Below are positions 35,050-43,913 of a stretch of DNA of 49,756 nt, piece after piece. The first letter of the stretch is position 1. Each line of letters begins with the position of its first letter. Below the pieces are notes generated by a model. It ran no database searches. It was given only the letters and a program-made list of their open reading frames with translations, and was not told the origin of the DNA. Made by a program: the position numbers and the translations under genes. The stretch comes from Myxococcota bacterium (GTDB lineage: Bacteria > Myxococcota_A > Polyangia > JAAYKL01), in the NCBI GenBank assembly GCA_028278265.1, contig JANQET010000365.1, positions 1-49,756 of the forward strand, written 5' to 3'.

Positions 35050-36510
35050 TCAATCGTTGGGGGGCGGGGTGGCGCACTCGATCAGCAGCTCTCCGGCGGC
35101 GTCGACAAAGGTCGATTCATCGGCGGCGCAGGGGGTGGGTTCTGCTTCTCCGAGGGTCAGGTGCGCGATCCATTGGACCACTTTATCGGATCCCACATCG
35201 AGCACGCTACTGTGATCCTCTTGAGGAAAGACACAAGCCGAGTAATTGGCTGCGTCCTGTTCCAGGCGTTGAATGACACAGGCCATGCGACCGGAGTCGA
35301 TGGTGGTGTCCTGCATGCCGTAGACCAGTTGAATCGGGACCGCTGCGGCGTTGCCGGTGATGTGGGGGCGATCGTTGAGCATGCGATCGATCCAGGTGGT
35401 GCACAGGGGATTGTCTCCACAGGAGGTGCCCAGAGTGGCGGGGAGCTCGATGGATTGGATGTAATCGGGATCGAACAGGTCCCTTACTTCCGTGCCCAGG
35501 GCTTCCAGTTTGGGATAACTGTCCCCCCAGCAGTCGTTGTCGACAAAGTCGCGAATACCGGCTTGGGCACCGGTTGCGAACAGATCCACCCCATGTCCCT
35601 GCCCGTCGAGCAGCTCCCCGTGGGTGTAGTGGTACCAAACCGACACCGCGACCGGCGTGGGGGAGGTGGCGATGGGGTATTGATCACTGGCAAAGAAAAG
35701 GGCCCCCCATGTCCGCAGGGACAACCACAGGGGCGCGTACACGGAGACGCCGGCGAGGGTGCCGTCCAAGCCGTAACTGTCGGCATAGGCCAATGCGCTC
35801 AACGCGGTGTGCCCTCCCTGGCTGTGTCCGGTGATAATCACATCCTCGGTGAGACGACTGCCGAACAGCCGGCGCATGGCCGCCACCCCGTCCAGGGTGC
35901 TCTTGGCCACATCCTCGGCCATGGCGTAGGCGCTGGGCGGGTTGTTCACCGCACCGTAATTGGCATAACCAGCCAGATCCGGGGCAATGACCGCGAACCC
36001 GCTGCCGAGCAGGGGAAAGACCTGGCGCTCGAAATCAGCCTGGACCCCCAAGGTGCGATCCCTCAACGAGGGGGCACAGGCAGCGGCTTGACCCCGGCTG
36101 CCGTGGGAGGCCACCAAGACCGGAAGATTTTCAGCTCGCGGTACGTCCGGCACGTACACTATCGCGCTGGAATAACCGGCCAAGCCGCCGCCCCGCTCCG
36201 TGCGGTAGAGCACTCGGTATACCTGCGCACCGCTGGTGAACGCCGTTCCGGCATAGCCGTTGGCATCAGCCATGCTTTGCAGCTCTGCTTGCGACAAAGG
36301 AGTGTCCTGGGCGCAGCGAAGAATCGCTCCGAGCTCGGTGGGCAAGACACCGGGATCTTGGTAAATCGAGGCAACCGTATCCTCGCAAGTGACCTCGATC
36401 TCGAACGCGGTTAGCCCTCCTGGCGGGTCCTCGTCGCCGTCATCACATCCCCATGTCACCATCAAACAAACCGAAAACAGTACAGACCAGCCAATCGAGA
36501 CTCTTTTCAT
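35050..36510 (-). CDS. Alpha/beta-hydrolase lipoprotein (secretory-lipase-like)
   Basis: A 486-aa protein; ATG 36510 follows GGAGGAG. Lipobox VTWGC (about Cys22). The hydrolase fold shows PVLVASHGSRG (oxyanion strand), DLAGYANYG, the nucleophile elbow GHSQGGH (about 225-231, Ser), a late Asp in VYGMQDTTID and a His in PQEDHSSVL, completing a Ser-Asp-His triad. Many Cys pairs suggest disulfides. Similar to the LIP/secretory lipase group, but the substrate is unknown. It lacks the Asp-x-Asp repeat, having only a short DDGDEDPPGG linker. A palindrome ACCGATCGGT lies upstream. Confidence 0.8.
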   Translation of the reverse strand: MKRVSIGWSVLFSVCLMVTWGCDDGDEDPPGGLTAFEIEVTCEDTVASIYQDPGVLPTELGAILRCAQDTPLSQAELQSMADANGYAGTAFTSGAQVYRVLYRTERGGGLAGYSSAIVYVPDVPRAENLPVLVASHGSRGQAAACAPSLRDRTLGVQADFERQVFPLLGSGFAVIAPDLAGYANYGAVNNPPSAYAMAEDVAKSTLDGVAAMRRLFGSRLTEDVIITGHSQGGHTALSALAYADSYGLDGTLAGVSVYAPLWLSLRTWGALFFASDQYPIATSPTPVAVSVWYHYTHGELLDGQGHGVDLFATGAQAGIRDFVDNDCWGDSYPKLEALGTEVRDLFDPDYIQSIELPATLGTSCGDNPLCTTWIDRMLNDRPHITGNAAAVPIQLVYGMQDTTIDSGRMACVIQRLEQDAANYSACVFPQEDHSSVLDVGSDKVVQWIAHLTLGEAEPTPCAADESTFVDAAGELLIECATPPPND

Positions 36511-37049
36511 GGTTTCTCCTCCTCAGCAGCCGGCAAACAATTTGTCGCCCCCACATCTGAACACATTTGAACCGATCGGTCGATAAAATTTAACTTGGGT
36601 TCCAAGATAATAATATAGGTCAAAAGACAATCGTGCCCAGGCGGTTATCGTGCCCAGGCGGTTTTGGCCCGAGGCGATCAGTCGATTGCAATATCTTTGT
36701 CTGCGGTGATCACAAGCAGAAGTAGCTGTTTATTTATCCCTCCTACATTCTGAAGAAGGTACTGTACCATAACGTTTTCATTGGATTTGCAAATTCAAGA
36801 AATTCAACAAAAAGTGCTCGCCTTTTGCTTGGAATCGTGGTTTAAGGGCTCGCGAAAATCAACCACCTGGTTATTGGAGGTTTGCGTTGCTCGATACAAT
36901 ATCACCGGCCACACGGTTCCTCTAGCCCCTCCCGGGGCTCTGGGCCCCGCTGTGCCCGACTCGCCCCCTGTGAAGACAGGGCTCACAAGAACAAATTAAC
37001 GCTTGGCAATTAACACGACTTTTGCGGTCGTCGGACGTGACTGTCCGAC
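36511..37049. other. Intergenic region with tandem repeat and hairpins
   Basis: No gene is evident. It contains the palindrome at 36571, a small hairpin CTTGG-GTT-CCAAG at 36594-36606, a 17-bp unit repeated twice (36630-36646 and 36647-36663, core CGTGCCCAGGCGGTT), a REP-like AGCCCC/GGGGCT hairpin at 36924-36939 and CCCTGT-GAAG-ACAGGG at 36966-36981. The 5' half is A+T-rich and probably holds the promoter of the hydrolase gene. Confidence 0.6.
36571..36580. promoter_or_regulatory. Palindrome ACCGATCGGT, possible TetR-type operator
   Basis: A perfect 10-bp palindrome about 60-70 bp upstream of the hydrolase start on its strand. Sites with this core are common for TetR-family repressors. No TetR gene is in the window, so this is tentative. 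Confidence 0.3.
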
Positions 37050-37050
37050 G
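37029..37050 (+). promoter_or_regulatory. 8-bp inverted repeat directly before the AAA gene
   Basis: CGTCGGAC-GTGACT-GTCCGACG is perfect and ends 8 bp before ATG 37059. No Shine-Dalgarno is visible there, so the structure could act as an operator or control translation initiation. Confidence 0.4.
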
Positions 37051-37058
37051 TGATTTTG

Positions 37059-39263
37059 ATGACCATGAGTACCACCATTGACGACAGGAAATTGAAGACA
37101 AACCAGCACAACGAGGGGACGGATCAGCTCGCCCTTTGGACGCTGCGCACCCTGCTTCGAACCAGCGTGTCTCGACGGCTCAAGGAGCTGATCGAGGACA
37201 CTGACGTGTTGTATGCGGCCGGAGTCTCGCCGGAGTGGGCCGCCGTGATCAGAAAAGGGACGGACAACCGGGACGACGAGAAGGAGGATGCCCCTGAAGC
37301 GCGCCTCAGGAGAGCGTTGGAGGTGCGTCTCGCCCTGGTCGAAAGGCACGGTGTGAGCCGCAACGAACCCCTGTTCGAGAATGTGGGGGCCCTGTCCGAT
37401 GCGGTCGGCCTCAGCCGGCTGGAACAGGAGTTCCTCGCCTACGCCGTGATGGCCGAAAATGAGCGGGGACTCGGAGAGTGTTGGGACAAGTTGCCCCACG
37501 TCCACTACCGGCGCCTGGCCAGAGACTTGGCGGCCGTGCTCGACACGACCCTGCCGGAGATGAAAAAGTGCTTGCGGAGCGATGCCCCGTTGATCGCCAC
37601 CGGATTACTAATCCCCCAAGTCTATCAGTACGACGGCCCGTTCGAAATCTGCAACGGCCTCGATGATTTTCTGTTTCAGGAAATCGTCGGTGACCGCGGA
37701 GTGCTCGGGTTCTTTTTCGAACAGGGAAAACGATCGACCCTGACTGTGGCGGATTATCCCCATCTGGGCCGGGACCCCACATTGATCGCCCAGTACCTGG
37801 AGCGCGCGACAGCCAAGAAGCTGACCGGGATCAACATCCTGTTGTGGGGCGTACCGGGCACCGGTAAGACGGAGTTTGCCCGGGCGCTGGCAGAGCAGAT
37901 CGGGCTCGAGCTATTCGAAATCAATGTGGTGGATTGGGAGGGGGATCCGATGAGCGGGCGAGAGCGGCTCTCCTCTTATTTGACCAGTCAGCGGATCCTG
38001 TCCCACCGGCCGGATGCACTGATTCTATTCGACGAGATCGAAGACCTGTTCTCCGAGGCCTGGGGGCAAAAACCGTTGGACAACCCCCACTTCCTCAAGG
38101 GGCGCTTCAATCGAATTTTGGAGACCAATCCGGTACCGGCGATTTGGATTTCCAATGCCATCGAGCAATTGGACCGCGCCTTTTTGCGGCGGTTCGACTT
38201 TATCGTCGAGCTCCCGGTTCCGCCCAAAGGGGTGCGACGCAATATTCTGACCCGACGATTGGGGCGCGCGGCAGAGGATGGCCATTGGCTCGAACGAATC
38301 GCAGCCAACGAAACGCTGACCCCGGCCGACGTGGATCGGGCCGCGCGGGTGATTTCGGCCACCGATGCCGGTGAGGCCGACGACGCGCGACAGGTCGCCG
38401 AACAGGTGATCTCGTCGGCCCTGTCAGTGCGGGGCGAACGATTGCCCCCTGCAGAACCGGCCGCCGAGCTCCCGTTCGATCCCCAACTGGTCAACACGGA
38501 CTGCGATATCGATGGGTTGATTGCCGCCCTCGAGGCGCGAAGCAAGGGCAACATCTGCCTCTACGGCCCGCCGGGCACGGGTAAGACCGGACTGGCCCGC
38601 TACTTGGCGAGTCGGTGCGGCTTGGAGCTCACCCTCTTTCGCGCCTCGGACCTGCTCCGCGCGTATGTGGGGCAAACCGAGGAACGAATCGCGCGAATGT
38701 TCGCCCAAGCAGCGCCGGGTAGGGAGCTGTTGCTGCTCGATGAAGCGGATTCGTTCTTTCGGGATCGCCGTCGGGCGCGGCACAATTGGGAGGTCACCCA
38801 AGTCAACGAGTTGCTCGTGCAAATGGAGGCCTATGAGGGGTTGTTCATCGCGGCGACCAATCTCGTCGAGAGATTCGACCAGGCGGCATTCAGACGGTTC
38901 GCCCTGAAGATCAAGTTTGAATACCTACGGGACGACCAACTGCCGAAGATGTTCGATCGAACCGCCGAGACGCTGGGCCTCGACCTGGACCAGTCGACCC
39001 GACCGGCGGTGGAACGACAATTGATAGCTATCCGACGGCTTACTCCCGGTGATTTTCGCGCGGTCGAAAAGCGGTTCGGTCTGTTGGGCCAGCGGCCCGC
39101 TGTGGATCAGATTCTCGACGCGTTGGCCCAGGAAGTGGCCCACAAACCCCGCGCCGATCGGGCGGCGCCGATCGGGTTCGGCCGGCGCCCGGATGACCGT
39201 TCCAATGTGCTTAAGGAACCACCAGGCGCAGCGCCGACCAATCGGACTTGGGAGCTCTCTTGA
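37059..39263 (+). CDS. Double AAA+ ATPase (Cdc48/Vps4-like modules)
   Basis: A 734-aa protein (GTG 37050, ATG 37059 and ATG 37065 are possible starts; none has a clear ribosome site). A helical N-domain (about 1-250) precedes two AAA modules. Module 1 has LWGVPGTGKTE and LILFDEIEDLF with sensor ISNAIEQLD and the Arg-finger segment AFLRRFDF. Module 2 has YGPPGTGKTG, LLLLDEADSFF and ATNLVERFDQAAFRRF. Both ATPase sites look intact. A pore-loop-like DLLRAYVGQTEE is seen in module 2. It may remodel or unfold proteins. It converges with the CHAT gene and overlaps it by 53 bp. Confidence 0.85.
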   Translation: MTMSTTIDDRKLKTNQHNEGTDQLALWTLRTLLRTSVSRRLKELIEDTDVLYAAGVSPEWAAVIRKGTDNRDDEKEDAPEARLRRALEVRLALVERHGVSRNEPLFENVGALSDAVGLSRLEQEFLAYAVMAENERGLGECWDKLPHVHYRRLARDLAAVLDTTLPEMKKCLRSDAPLIATGLLIPQVYQYDGPFEICNGLDDFLFQEIVGDRGVLGFFFEQGKRSTLTVADYPHLGRDPTLIAQYLERATAKKLTGINILLWGVPGTGKTEFARALAEQIGLELFEINVVDWEGDPMSGRERLSSYLTSQRILSHRPDALILFDEIEDLFSEAWGQKPLDNPHFLKGRFNRILETNPVPAIWISNAIEQLDRAFLRRFDFIVELPVPPKGVRRNILTRRLGRAAEDGHWLERIAANETLTPADVDRAARVISATDAGEADDARQVAEQVISSALSVRGERLPPAEPAAELPFDPQLVNTDCDIDGLIAALEARSKGNICLYGPPGTGKTGLARYLASRCGLELTLFRASDLLRAYVGQTEERIARMFAQAAPGRELLLLDEADSFFRDRRRARHNWEVTQVNELLVQMEAYEGLFIAATNLVERFDQAAFRRFALKIKFEYLRDDQLPKMFDRTAETLGLDLDQSTRPAVERQLIAIRRLTPGDFRAVEKRFGLLGQRPAVDQILDALAQEVAHKPRADRAAPIGFGRRPDDRSNVLKEPPGAAPTNRTWELS

Positions 39264-41973
39264 TCATTCCGTTGAGGGAGCGCCTCATCCGCGCCTCGGT
39301 GGTTTGATTCGTGCTCGAACCGTCGTAGTACAGGCTCGAGAACAGTGCTGCGGTGCGGTCGGCCAGCGGCCGGGTGGCGACGATGGCGCTCTTGCTGCCG
39401 GCCACAATAAAGGTCTGCCCCAGGGCCAAGCTCGGGACGTTGATCCCTTCGAGTCGACCGGTCTCACAGCCGAGCAGCACGATCTTTTCGGGCACGCGGT
39501 TCAAGGCGAGAATGTCGCCCTGGGAGAGACGATCCCCTTGGGTCAATTGGAGCACCCGTTGCCAAACCCCGGTGTGTTCGGTGGCCGTGTGTCCGGAAAA
39601 ATGGAATGAGCTCGCGTTTTTGAAGTGGTGGTGCAAAGCCTCGGCGGTCGCTCGACTCCCGGTCAACACGGTGCTCGGTCGACCACCACTCTGTGCTCGT
39701 TGCGCCGGTGAGATTTGGGCGATCTCCCGTTCGCTCTGCGGCAGATCACCGGTTGGGTTGATCACGAACAGGGCCGGACCAGGGGACGGCGCGTGCGTCG
39801 TCGGAGGTTGGGTCGACGGCAGGTCGAGGCTGTAGACCACCTGCTTGGCCGCGATCAGTGGCCCCCCACCAAAGGGCAGCGCGTGAAAATCGACGTGGTT
39901 GAGCGCCCCGTACCCCAGCACGACTATCTTTTCTTTTGCAGCGATCACCGACTCAAAAGGAGCGAGCAGTTGCTCGGAAAGCGCTGAGGGAACAGCCCCC
40001 TCGGCCAGCGGCCCGACAGGGCGGGCGACGATCTGCCGGCCGTCATCGGCAAAGCCGAACCATCCGTTGAGCCCGGGGTAGTACAACAACCACAGCTCGT
40101 TGGGTCGCGGTTTACGCCAGTTGGCACCGCCCAGCTCGATCCCCTCGTCCGGGGCGATCAACTCGAGGGCGTGATTGAGCTCTCGCAGCAATTGCTGCCG
40201 TACCAATTTGCGCCGCTCTTTGATCTGGCCGACCTCGTCTGCCGGCAGTTGCCAATCGTTGGCCGCCTCCTGTTCGAGATCGCGACGAATGCGCCAGTAG
40301 CGCTCCAGCGACGCGGTCCACTTCGATCGCTTGCTCGGCGTGAGCCCGACCAATCGATGGGCGTCGAACAGGGATCTCATCACCTGGGCTCTGGCATGAC
40401 GGGCGAGTCGCATCGCTCCGGCAGGATCTCCCTTACCGATCAGCAGCTCGACGTGCAGCCGTGCGGCCCGCTCTTTTTGCGCGACAAAGAAGCTCCGTCC
40501 TTCTCCCAGGGGAATGCGATGCGCCGCTTCATCGAGCTGCCCGACCGCCCGCTGAAGACACGCCAAGGCCCGGTCGGAACGCCCCTGGGCTGCCCACACC
40601 TCCGCTTGTCCCACCAGGGCGCGCCAGATGTATTGGGGGGTGTAGGCCGCCTCGGCGAGCTGTTCCAGGTTCCGGTAGGCGGTCAACGCCGACAGATACT
40701 TCCCCTGTTGCATTGCGACGCGCGCGTTGAGGTCGACGGCCCAGAACCGCCCGTACAGATCGGCCTTGTCCATCAGTGGTTCGGCCCGGGCCAGCCAAGC
40801 AATGGGTTGCGCCTTATCTCCCGCATGCAACGCCGCCAGGGCGAGGTCCAGATACAGATTGAACCGCAGGGTCGCCGGGGCGTTCAACTTCTCATAGATC
40901 GCCAGTGCCTCGCGCAGCCGGGAAGCCGGGTCGGAGGATTTCTGTTGTCCGGCCTCGAGTCGCAGCAACCCGGTCCAGGCCTGTGCATGGAGCAGGCGCG
41001 CCCGGGGATAAGGGGTCTCGACCCGTTTCAACGCTTGTCGCAATATCTCCTCGGCCTCGGCGTAGCGGCCCAGGCGGGCGTAGGTGAGCGCCAACTCCCG
41101 AATGCAGATACAGTAGATGCGGGTCTGATCCAACCGCAGCGCCAGGTTGGCCGAAGCGGCGAACCGGTCGATCTCCCGCCCCACATCTCCCACGAAACGG
41201 GCGAGCCCTCCTTGGCTGTTGAGCAAGAACAGCCTGGCAAGGGAGTACAACTCTGCCTTTTTCTCAATCGCGCTCAAGGTCAACTCAGCTTCGACGAACC
41301 GGCCGTTGCGCGTCATGTAGGTGTGCGCCAGGGCGGTGGCATCCTCAATCTGCGCGGAGATCCGGCCGGTCTTGTCATGCTGGGCAATCGAGCGCTTGAA
41401 CAGAGCCTCTGCTTCGGGGATCTTGCCCTGCCTCAGCTCGATGCGGGCGAGCCGGCTCAGTGCTCGGCCCAACTGGACTCCGGAGAGGGTGGGCAACTTT
41501 TCGTTGAGCAGCCGGCTGGCGTCTGCGAATTTCCCCTCACTCTGCAACTCGGCGGCCCGGTCGAGCCAGGTCACCGGCTTGGTCTCGGCAAGGGCCAGTT
41601 GCCAGCGGCGAGGTTGCTCCCCTTCGTTGACCACGAGGGAGATCTGTTTGGTGCCGGGCGAGACGACCACGGCGAAACGCTGACCCAACTGCACCAGCGC
41701 GCCGCTCCCCTCCACGATCTTTGCCCCTGGTGCCAGCTCGATATGCTCCATTGCGCCCGTGTCGACCCAAAGGGTCAACTTGCGATCGGGTTTCAAGGTG
41801 CATGTCGGTCCCAGGCTCACCACAGCGCACCCGGCGTATTCGACGCTCGCCGGCTGAAACAGGGTCGCCGTGTCACGCTCCGCCCGTTGGCAACCACACC
41901 CGATAGCGCCGATCCAGCACCCCAATATGGCAATACTGACAAACGAATTGTGACGCAGGGATCTACAGCCCAT
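39211..41973 (-). CDS. CHAT-domain (caspase-like) protease lipoprotein with TPRs
   Basis: A 920-aa protein. Signal with lipobox GAIGC (about Cys26, then CGC), a beta domain (about 40-130), then about ten TPR-type helical hairpins (LGRALSRLARIELRQGKIPEAEALFKRS in part; residues about 140-560). The CHAT domain at about 610-920 has the catalytic His in FHFSGHTATE (about 793) and the Cys in VLLGCETG (about 834), so it is predicted to be active. The lipid anchor puts the protease in the periplasm or on the outer membrane, unlike most CHAT proteins. Last gene of a sigma / sORF / anti-sigma / CHAT operon, overlapping the anti-sigma gene by 11 nt. Confidence 0.88.
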   Translation of the reverse strand: MGCRSLRHNSFVSIAILGCWIGAIGCGCQRAERDTATLFQPASVEYAGCAVVSLGPTCTLKPDRKLTLWVDTGAMEHIELAPGAKIVEGSGALVQLGQRFAVVVSPGTKQISLVVNEGEQPRRWQLALAETKPVTWLDRAAELQSEGKFADASRLLNEKLPTLSGVQLGRALSRLARIELRQGKIPEAEALFKRSIAQHDKTGRISAQIEDATALAHTYMTRNGRFVEAELTLSAIEKKAELYSLARLFLLNSQGGLARFVGDVGREIDRFAASANLALRLDQTRIYCICIRELALTYARLGRYAEAEEILRQALKRVETPYPRARLLHAQAWTGLLRLEAGQQKSSDPASRLREALAIYEKLNAPATLRFNLYLDLALAALHAGDKAQPIAWLARAEPLMDKADLYGRFWAVDLNARVAMQQGKYLSALTAYRNLEQLAEAAYTPQYIWRALVGQAEVWAAQGRSDRALACLQRAVGQLDEAAHRIPLGEGRSFFVAQKERAARLHVELLIGKGDPAGAMRLARHARAQVMRSLFDAHRLVGLTPSKRSKWTASLERYWRIRRDLEQEAANDWQLPADEVGQIKERRKLVRQQLLRELNHALELIAPDEGIELGGANWRKPRPNELWLLYYPGLNGWFGFADDGRQIVARPVGPLAEGAVPSALSEQLLAPFESVIAAKEKIVVLGYGALNHVDFHALPFGGGPLIAAKQVVYSLDLPSTQPPTTHAPSPGPALFVINPTGDLPQSEREIAQISPAQRAQSGGRPSTVLTGSRATAEALHHHFKNASSFHFSGHTATEHTGVWQRVLQLTQGDRLSQGDILALNRVPEKIVLLGCETGRLEGINVPSLALGQTFIVAGSKSAIVATRPLADRTAALFSSLYYDGSSTNQTTEARMRRSLNGMIKRAPKSDWSALRLVVP

Positions 41974-42787
41974 CGCTGTTTTTCGGTTGGACGATGATCG
42001 GTTGGCTCAGCACTCGCAATCGGGGTTGAGCCTCACCGGACTGTTCGAGCCACTCTGTCGTGATTTGAGCCGGCGGGGGCAATTCGCCCGCAGGGCCGAC
42101 GACAAACCACAACACCGAGGGCCCCGGTGGAAGGTGCCAGGCAGAGTCGACCGCCCCCCAGAACCGAAAGGAGCCTTTGGCCGACCGCTGGCGCTCGGGG
42201 CTCAGCTGGTTCAACGTAGTGTCTTGTTGAACAAAGACCAATGCATCGACCTCGGCTGCGACGTTGGTCTGCGGTCTGAGCACGATCTGCAGCGGCGAGT
42301 CCGGATGAAATCGCGGCACACCCGTCTTCGACGCGGAGGCGCCTTGAGCATCTCGCATCTCTTTCACCGCACCATCAAGGGCCATTGAATACGACGGCAA
42401 CGGCGTGCCCGCCGGGAGCAGCACGAAGACCACCACCGCTGCCGCGGCGCTGACCAGTGCGGCGGTCATCCCTAGGGTCCACAACCTGTACGGCGACCGG
42501 GCAGGCCGACGTCGACGCTGCGCCGGCGTTTGCTTCGCCGAGGACGGAAGCAGGGGTTCCACTGCGCTGTGAATCCGTTTTCGGAACGCCTCGTCGGCCG
42601 GTCGAAACAGCGCCAGGGCCCGTTTGGCTTCCTCAGAGGAAGACGCCAACCGCTCGAGGGCCGCCCTCTCTTCTGAAGGCAGTGTGCCGGCAGCCAACTG
42701 CTCGAACCGATCGTCGTGCCGATCCGCCTCTTCCTTCAGTTGTTCAGCTGCCACTTTTCCCACCTGTCGTAGCAGATCATCCGTCAT
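41963..42787 (-). CDS. Anti-sigma-factor-like single-pass membrane protein
   Basis: A 274-aa protein with an acidic/helical cytoplasmic N-domain (about 1-95), one TM helix (about 108-130, TAALVSAAAAVVVFVLLPAG) preceded by an Arg-rich stretch, and a periplasmic beta-like domain (about 135-274) containing a PGPSVLWFVVGPAGELPPP motif also seen in similar Myxococcota proteins beside ECF sigma genes. A zinc HXXXCXXC motif is absent. Location between sigma and CHAT genes supports the role. Start ATG 42787 is preceded by GGGGGG. Confidence 0.7.
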   Translation of the reverse strand: MTDDLLRQVGKVAAEQLKEEADRHDDRFEQLAAGTLPSEERAALERLASSSEEAKRALALFRPADEAFRKRIHSAVEPLLPSSAKQTPAQRRRRPARSPYRLWTLGMTAALVSAAAAVVVFVLLPAGTPLPSYSMALDGAVKEMRDAQGASASKTGVPRFHPDSPLQIVLRPQTNVAAEVDALVFVQQDTTLNQLSPERQRSAKGSFRFWGAVDSAWHLPPGPSVLWFVVGPAGELPPPAQITTEWLEQSGEAQPRLRVLSQPIIVQPKNSDGL

Positions 42788-42872
42788 GATCCCCCCGTTG
42801 TTCAGCGGTTTTTACCCCCGCCTCCTGGAACAGAGTATCCGTCTGCTGAAGCAGCGTTTCCATCATGATCAT
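42777..42872 (-). CDS. 31-aa coupled small ORF between sigma and anti-sigma genes
   Basis: ATG 42872 overlaps the sigma stop (ATGA) and the ORF ends inside the first codons of the anti-sigma gene, an arrangement expected for a coupled gene. The peptide (METLLQQTDTLFQEAGVK core) is a predicted amphipathic helix. Without it there would be an 81-bp gap in an otherwise overlapping operon. Too short to judge by sequence alone. Confidence 0.4.
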   Translation of the reverse strand: MIMMETLLQQTDTLFQEAGVKTAEQRGDHDG

Positions 42873-43552
42873 CCTGTCAGGTTTGTAGTTTGCGATGGCA
42901 CCGGGGTATCTGACACGGTTTCGGCCATTATCTCCCTCGCGCGGCGCATTAGCCGACTGCGCCAGGCGTACACTGCATCGGGGGTCATCTTCATCTTCGA
43001 ACAAACATCGGATGCCGAATTATCATCGATGAACAACAGCTCGAACAGTCGCCGGCCCAAGGGGGTGAGCTCCTCCTGCAGGCGGTACCAGAGATATTCC
43101 AAATCGTTCTTGGAGACGACCCGCTGCTCTGGACTCTGTCTCATCTGCGGAGAATCGAGCCCTGGGCCGTTCTGGTTCGCCTTTCGCTCCAGATCATCGA
43201 ACACCATCGGTTCTTCAGTCCACGGAGAGCGTTTGCCGGTTCTGAGAATCGAGGCGGCCTGTCGCTCGGCGATGAGCCCGACGAAATTGTCCAGGGAGAG
43301 GCCTCGCTCCGGGTCCCAGCCGCGCAACGCACGAGCCCGGTTGTCAAACAGGGCGACAAACACCTCCTGGGTGATATCTTCCAAGATCTGTCTCAACTCA
43401 GTGGCAGAGGCAGATGCCCGGTACCGCAACAATTTGCGGGCGATTCGCGCCTGGACAATCGGAATCAGATCGTCGATGAGACATCGGGTCTGCTGATCAT
43501 CACCGAGCTTTGCTTCCAATTCCTCTAATGTGTTGATTTTTCGTTTCGGCAT
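42869..43552 (-). CDS. ECF-type sigma-70 family factor
   Basis: A 227-aa sigma factor; I prefer ATG 43552 (MPKRKINTLEE) to the frame start 15 bases upstream. Region 2 is around LEDITQEVFVALFDNRARALRGWDPERG in part (about 60-90) with the helix LSLDNFVGLIAERQ; region 4 is around LTPLGRRLFELLFIDDNSASDVCSKMKMTPDAVYAWRSRL in part (about 160-200), a helix-turn-helix with conserved Leu/Ala spacing. It likely controls its own operon (anti-sigma, CHAT lipoprotein). Confidence 0.85.
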   Translation of the reverse strand: MPKRKINTLEELEAKLGDDQQTRCLIDDLIPIVQARIARKLLRYRASASATELRQILEDITQEVFVALFDNRARALRGWDPERGLSLDNFVGLIAERQAASILRTGKRSPWTEEPMVFDDLERKANQNGPGLDSPQMRQSPEQRVVSKNDLEYLWYRLQEELTPLGRRLFELLFIDDNSASDVCSKMKMTPDAVYAWRSRLMRRAREIMAETVSDTPVPSQTTNLTG

Positions 43553-43913
43553 AATCGCTATCGGCACCGTTTAACAATAGGCTATTTGGTGCACTCGTTC
43601 AATTCACCTCTTTTTTAATTTCTATTTGCAGGTCTCCGCACCTTTCCGTGTGGCGACAACAGTTGCGTCGTTCGCCCAATGCCGCCAATATTATCGAAAT
43701 AATGGAGAATGAACAACGACGGACTTGCCAAAAACTGGCACACTGGACCTGACTGCCGTCGGGCCCATGGTGCCCCCAGTTCAATGTGGAGCGCACAATT
43801 CTGCTGGCTTTGCGCATTAAAACCGACGCCTTACCTCGACTGCAATTGACAAAGCAGAACCGCTACCGCATGTAAAAAAAATCAACTACATTTATGGACA
43901 AAGGAGAGGAACG
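43553..43913. other. Divergent intergenic region (sigma and P460 genes)
   Basis: About 360 bp with no gene. TTGACA at 43846-43851 with a weak TGTAAA about 19 bp later is a possible promoter for the P460 gene. Promoter elements for the sigma operon are expected in the A+T-rich left part, but none could be assigned. Confidence 0.4.

Noticed and set aside
34975-36414. Long plus-strand frame (479 codons) opposite the hydrolase lipoprotein
   Set aside because: Antisense shadow of a gene with clear lipobox, nucleophile elbow and ribosome site; the product is Gly/Val-rich without domains.
40171-41997. Long plus-strand frame (608 codons) opposite the CHAT gene
   Set aside because: High-G+C antisense frame; the minus strand has CHAT catalytic motifs and TPRs.
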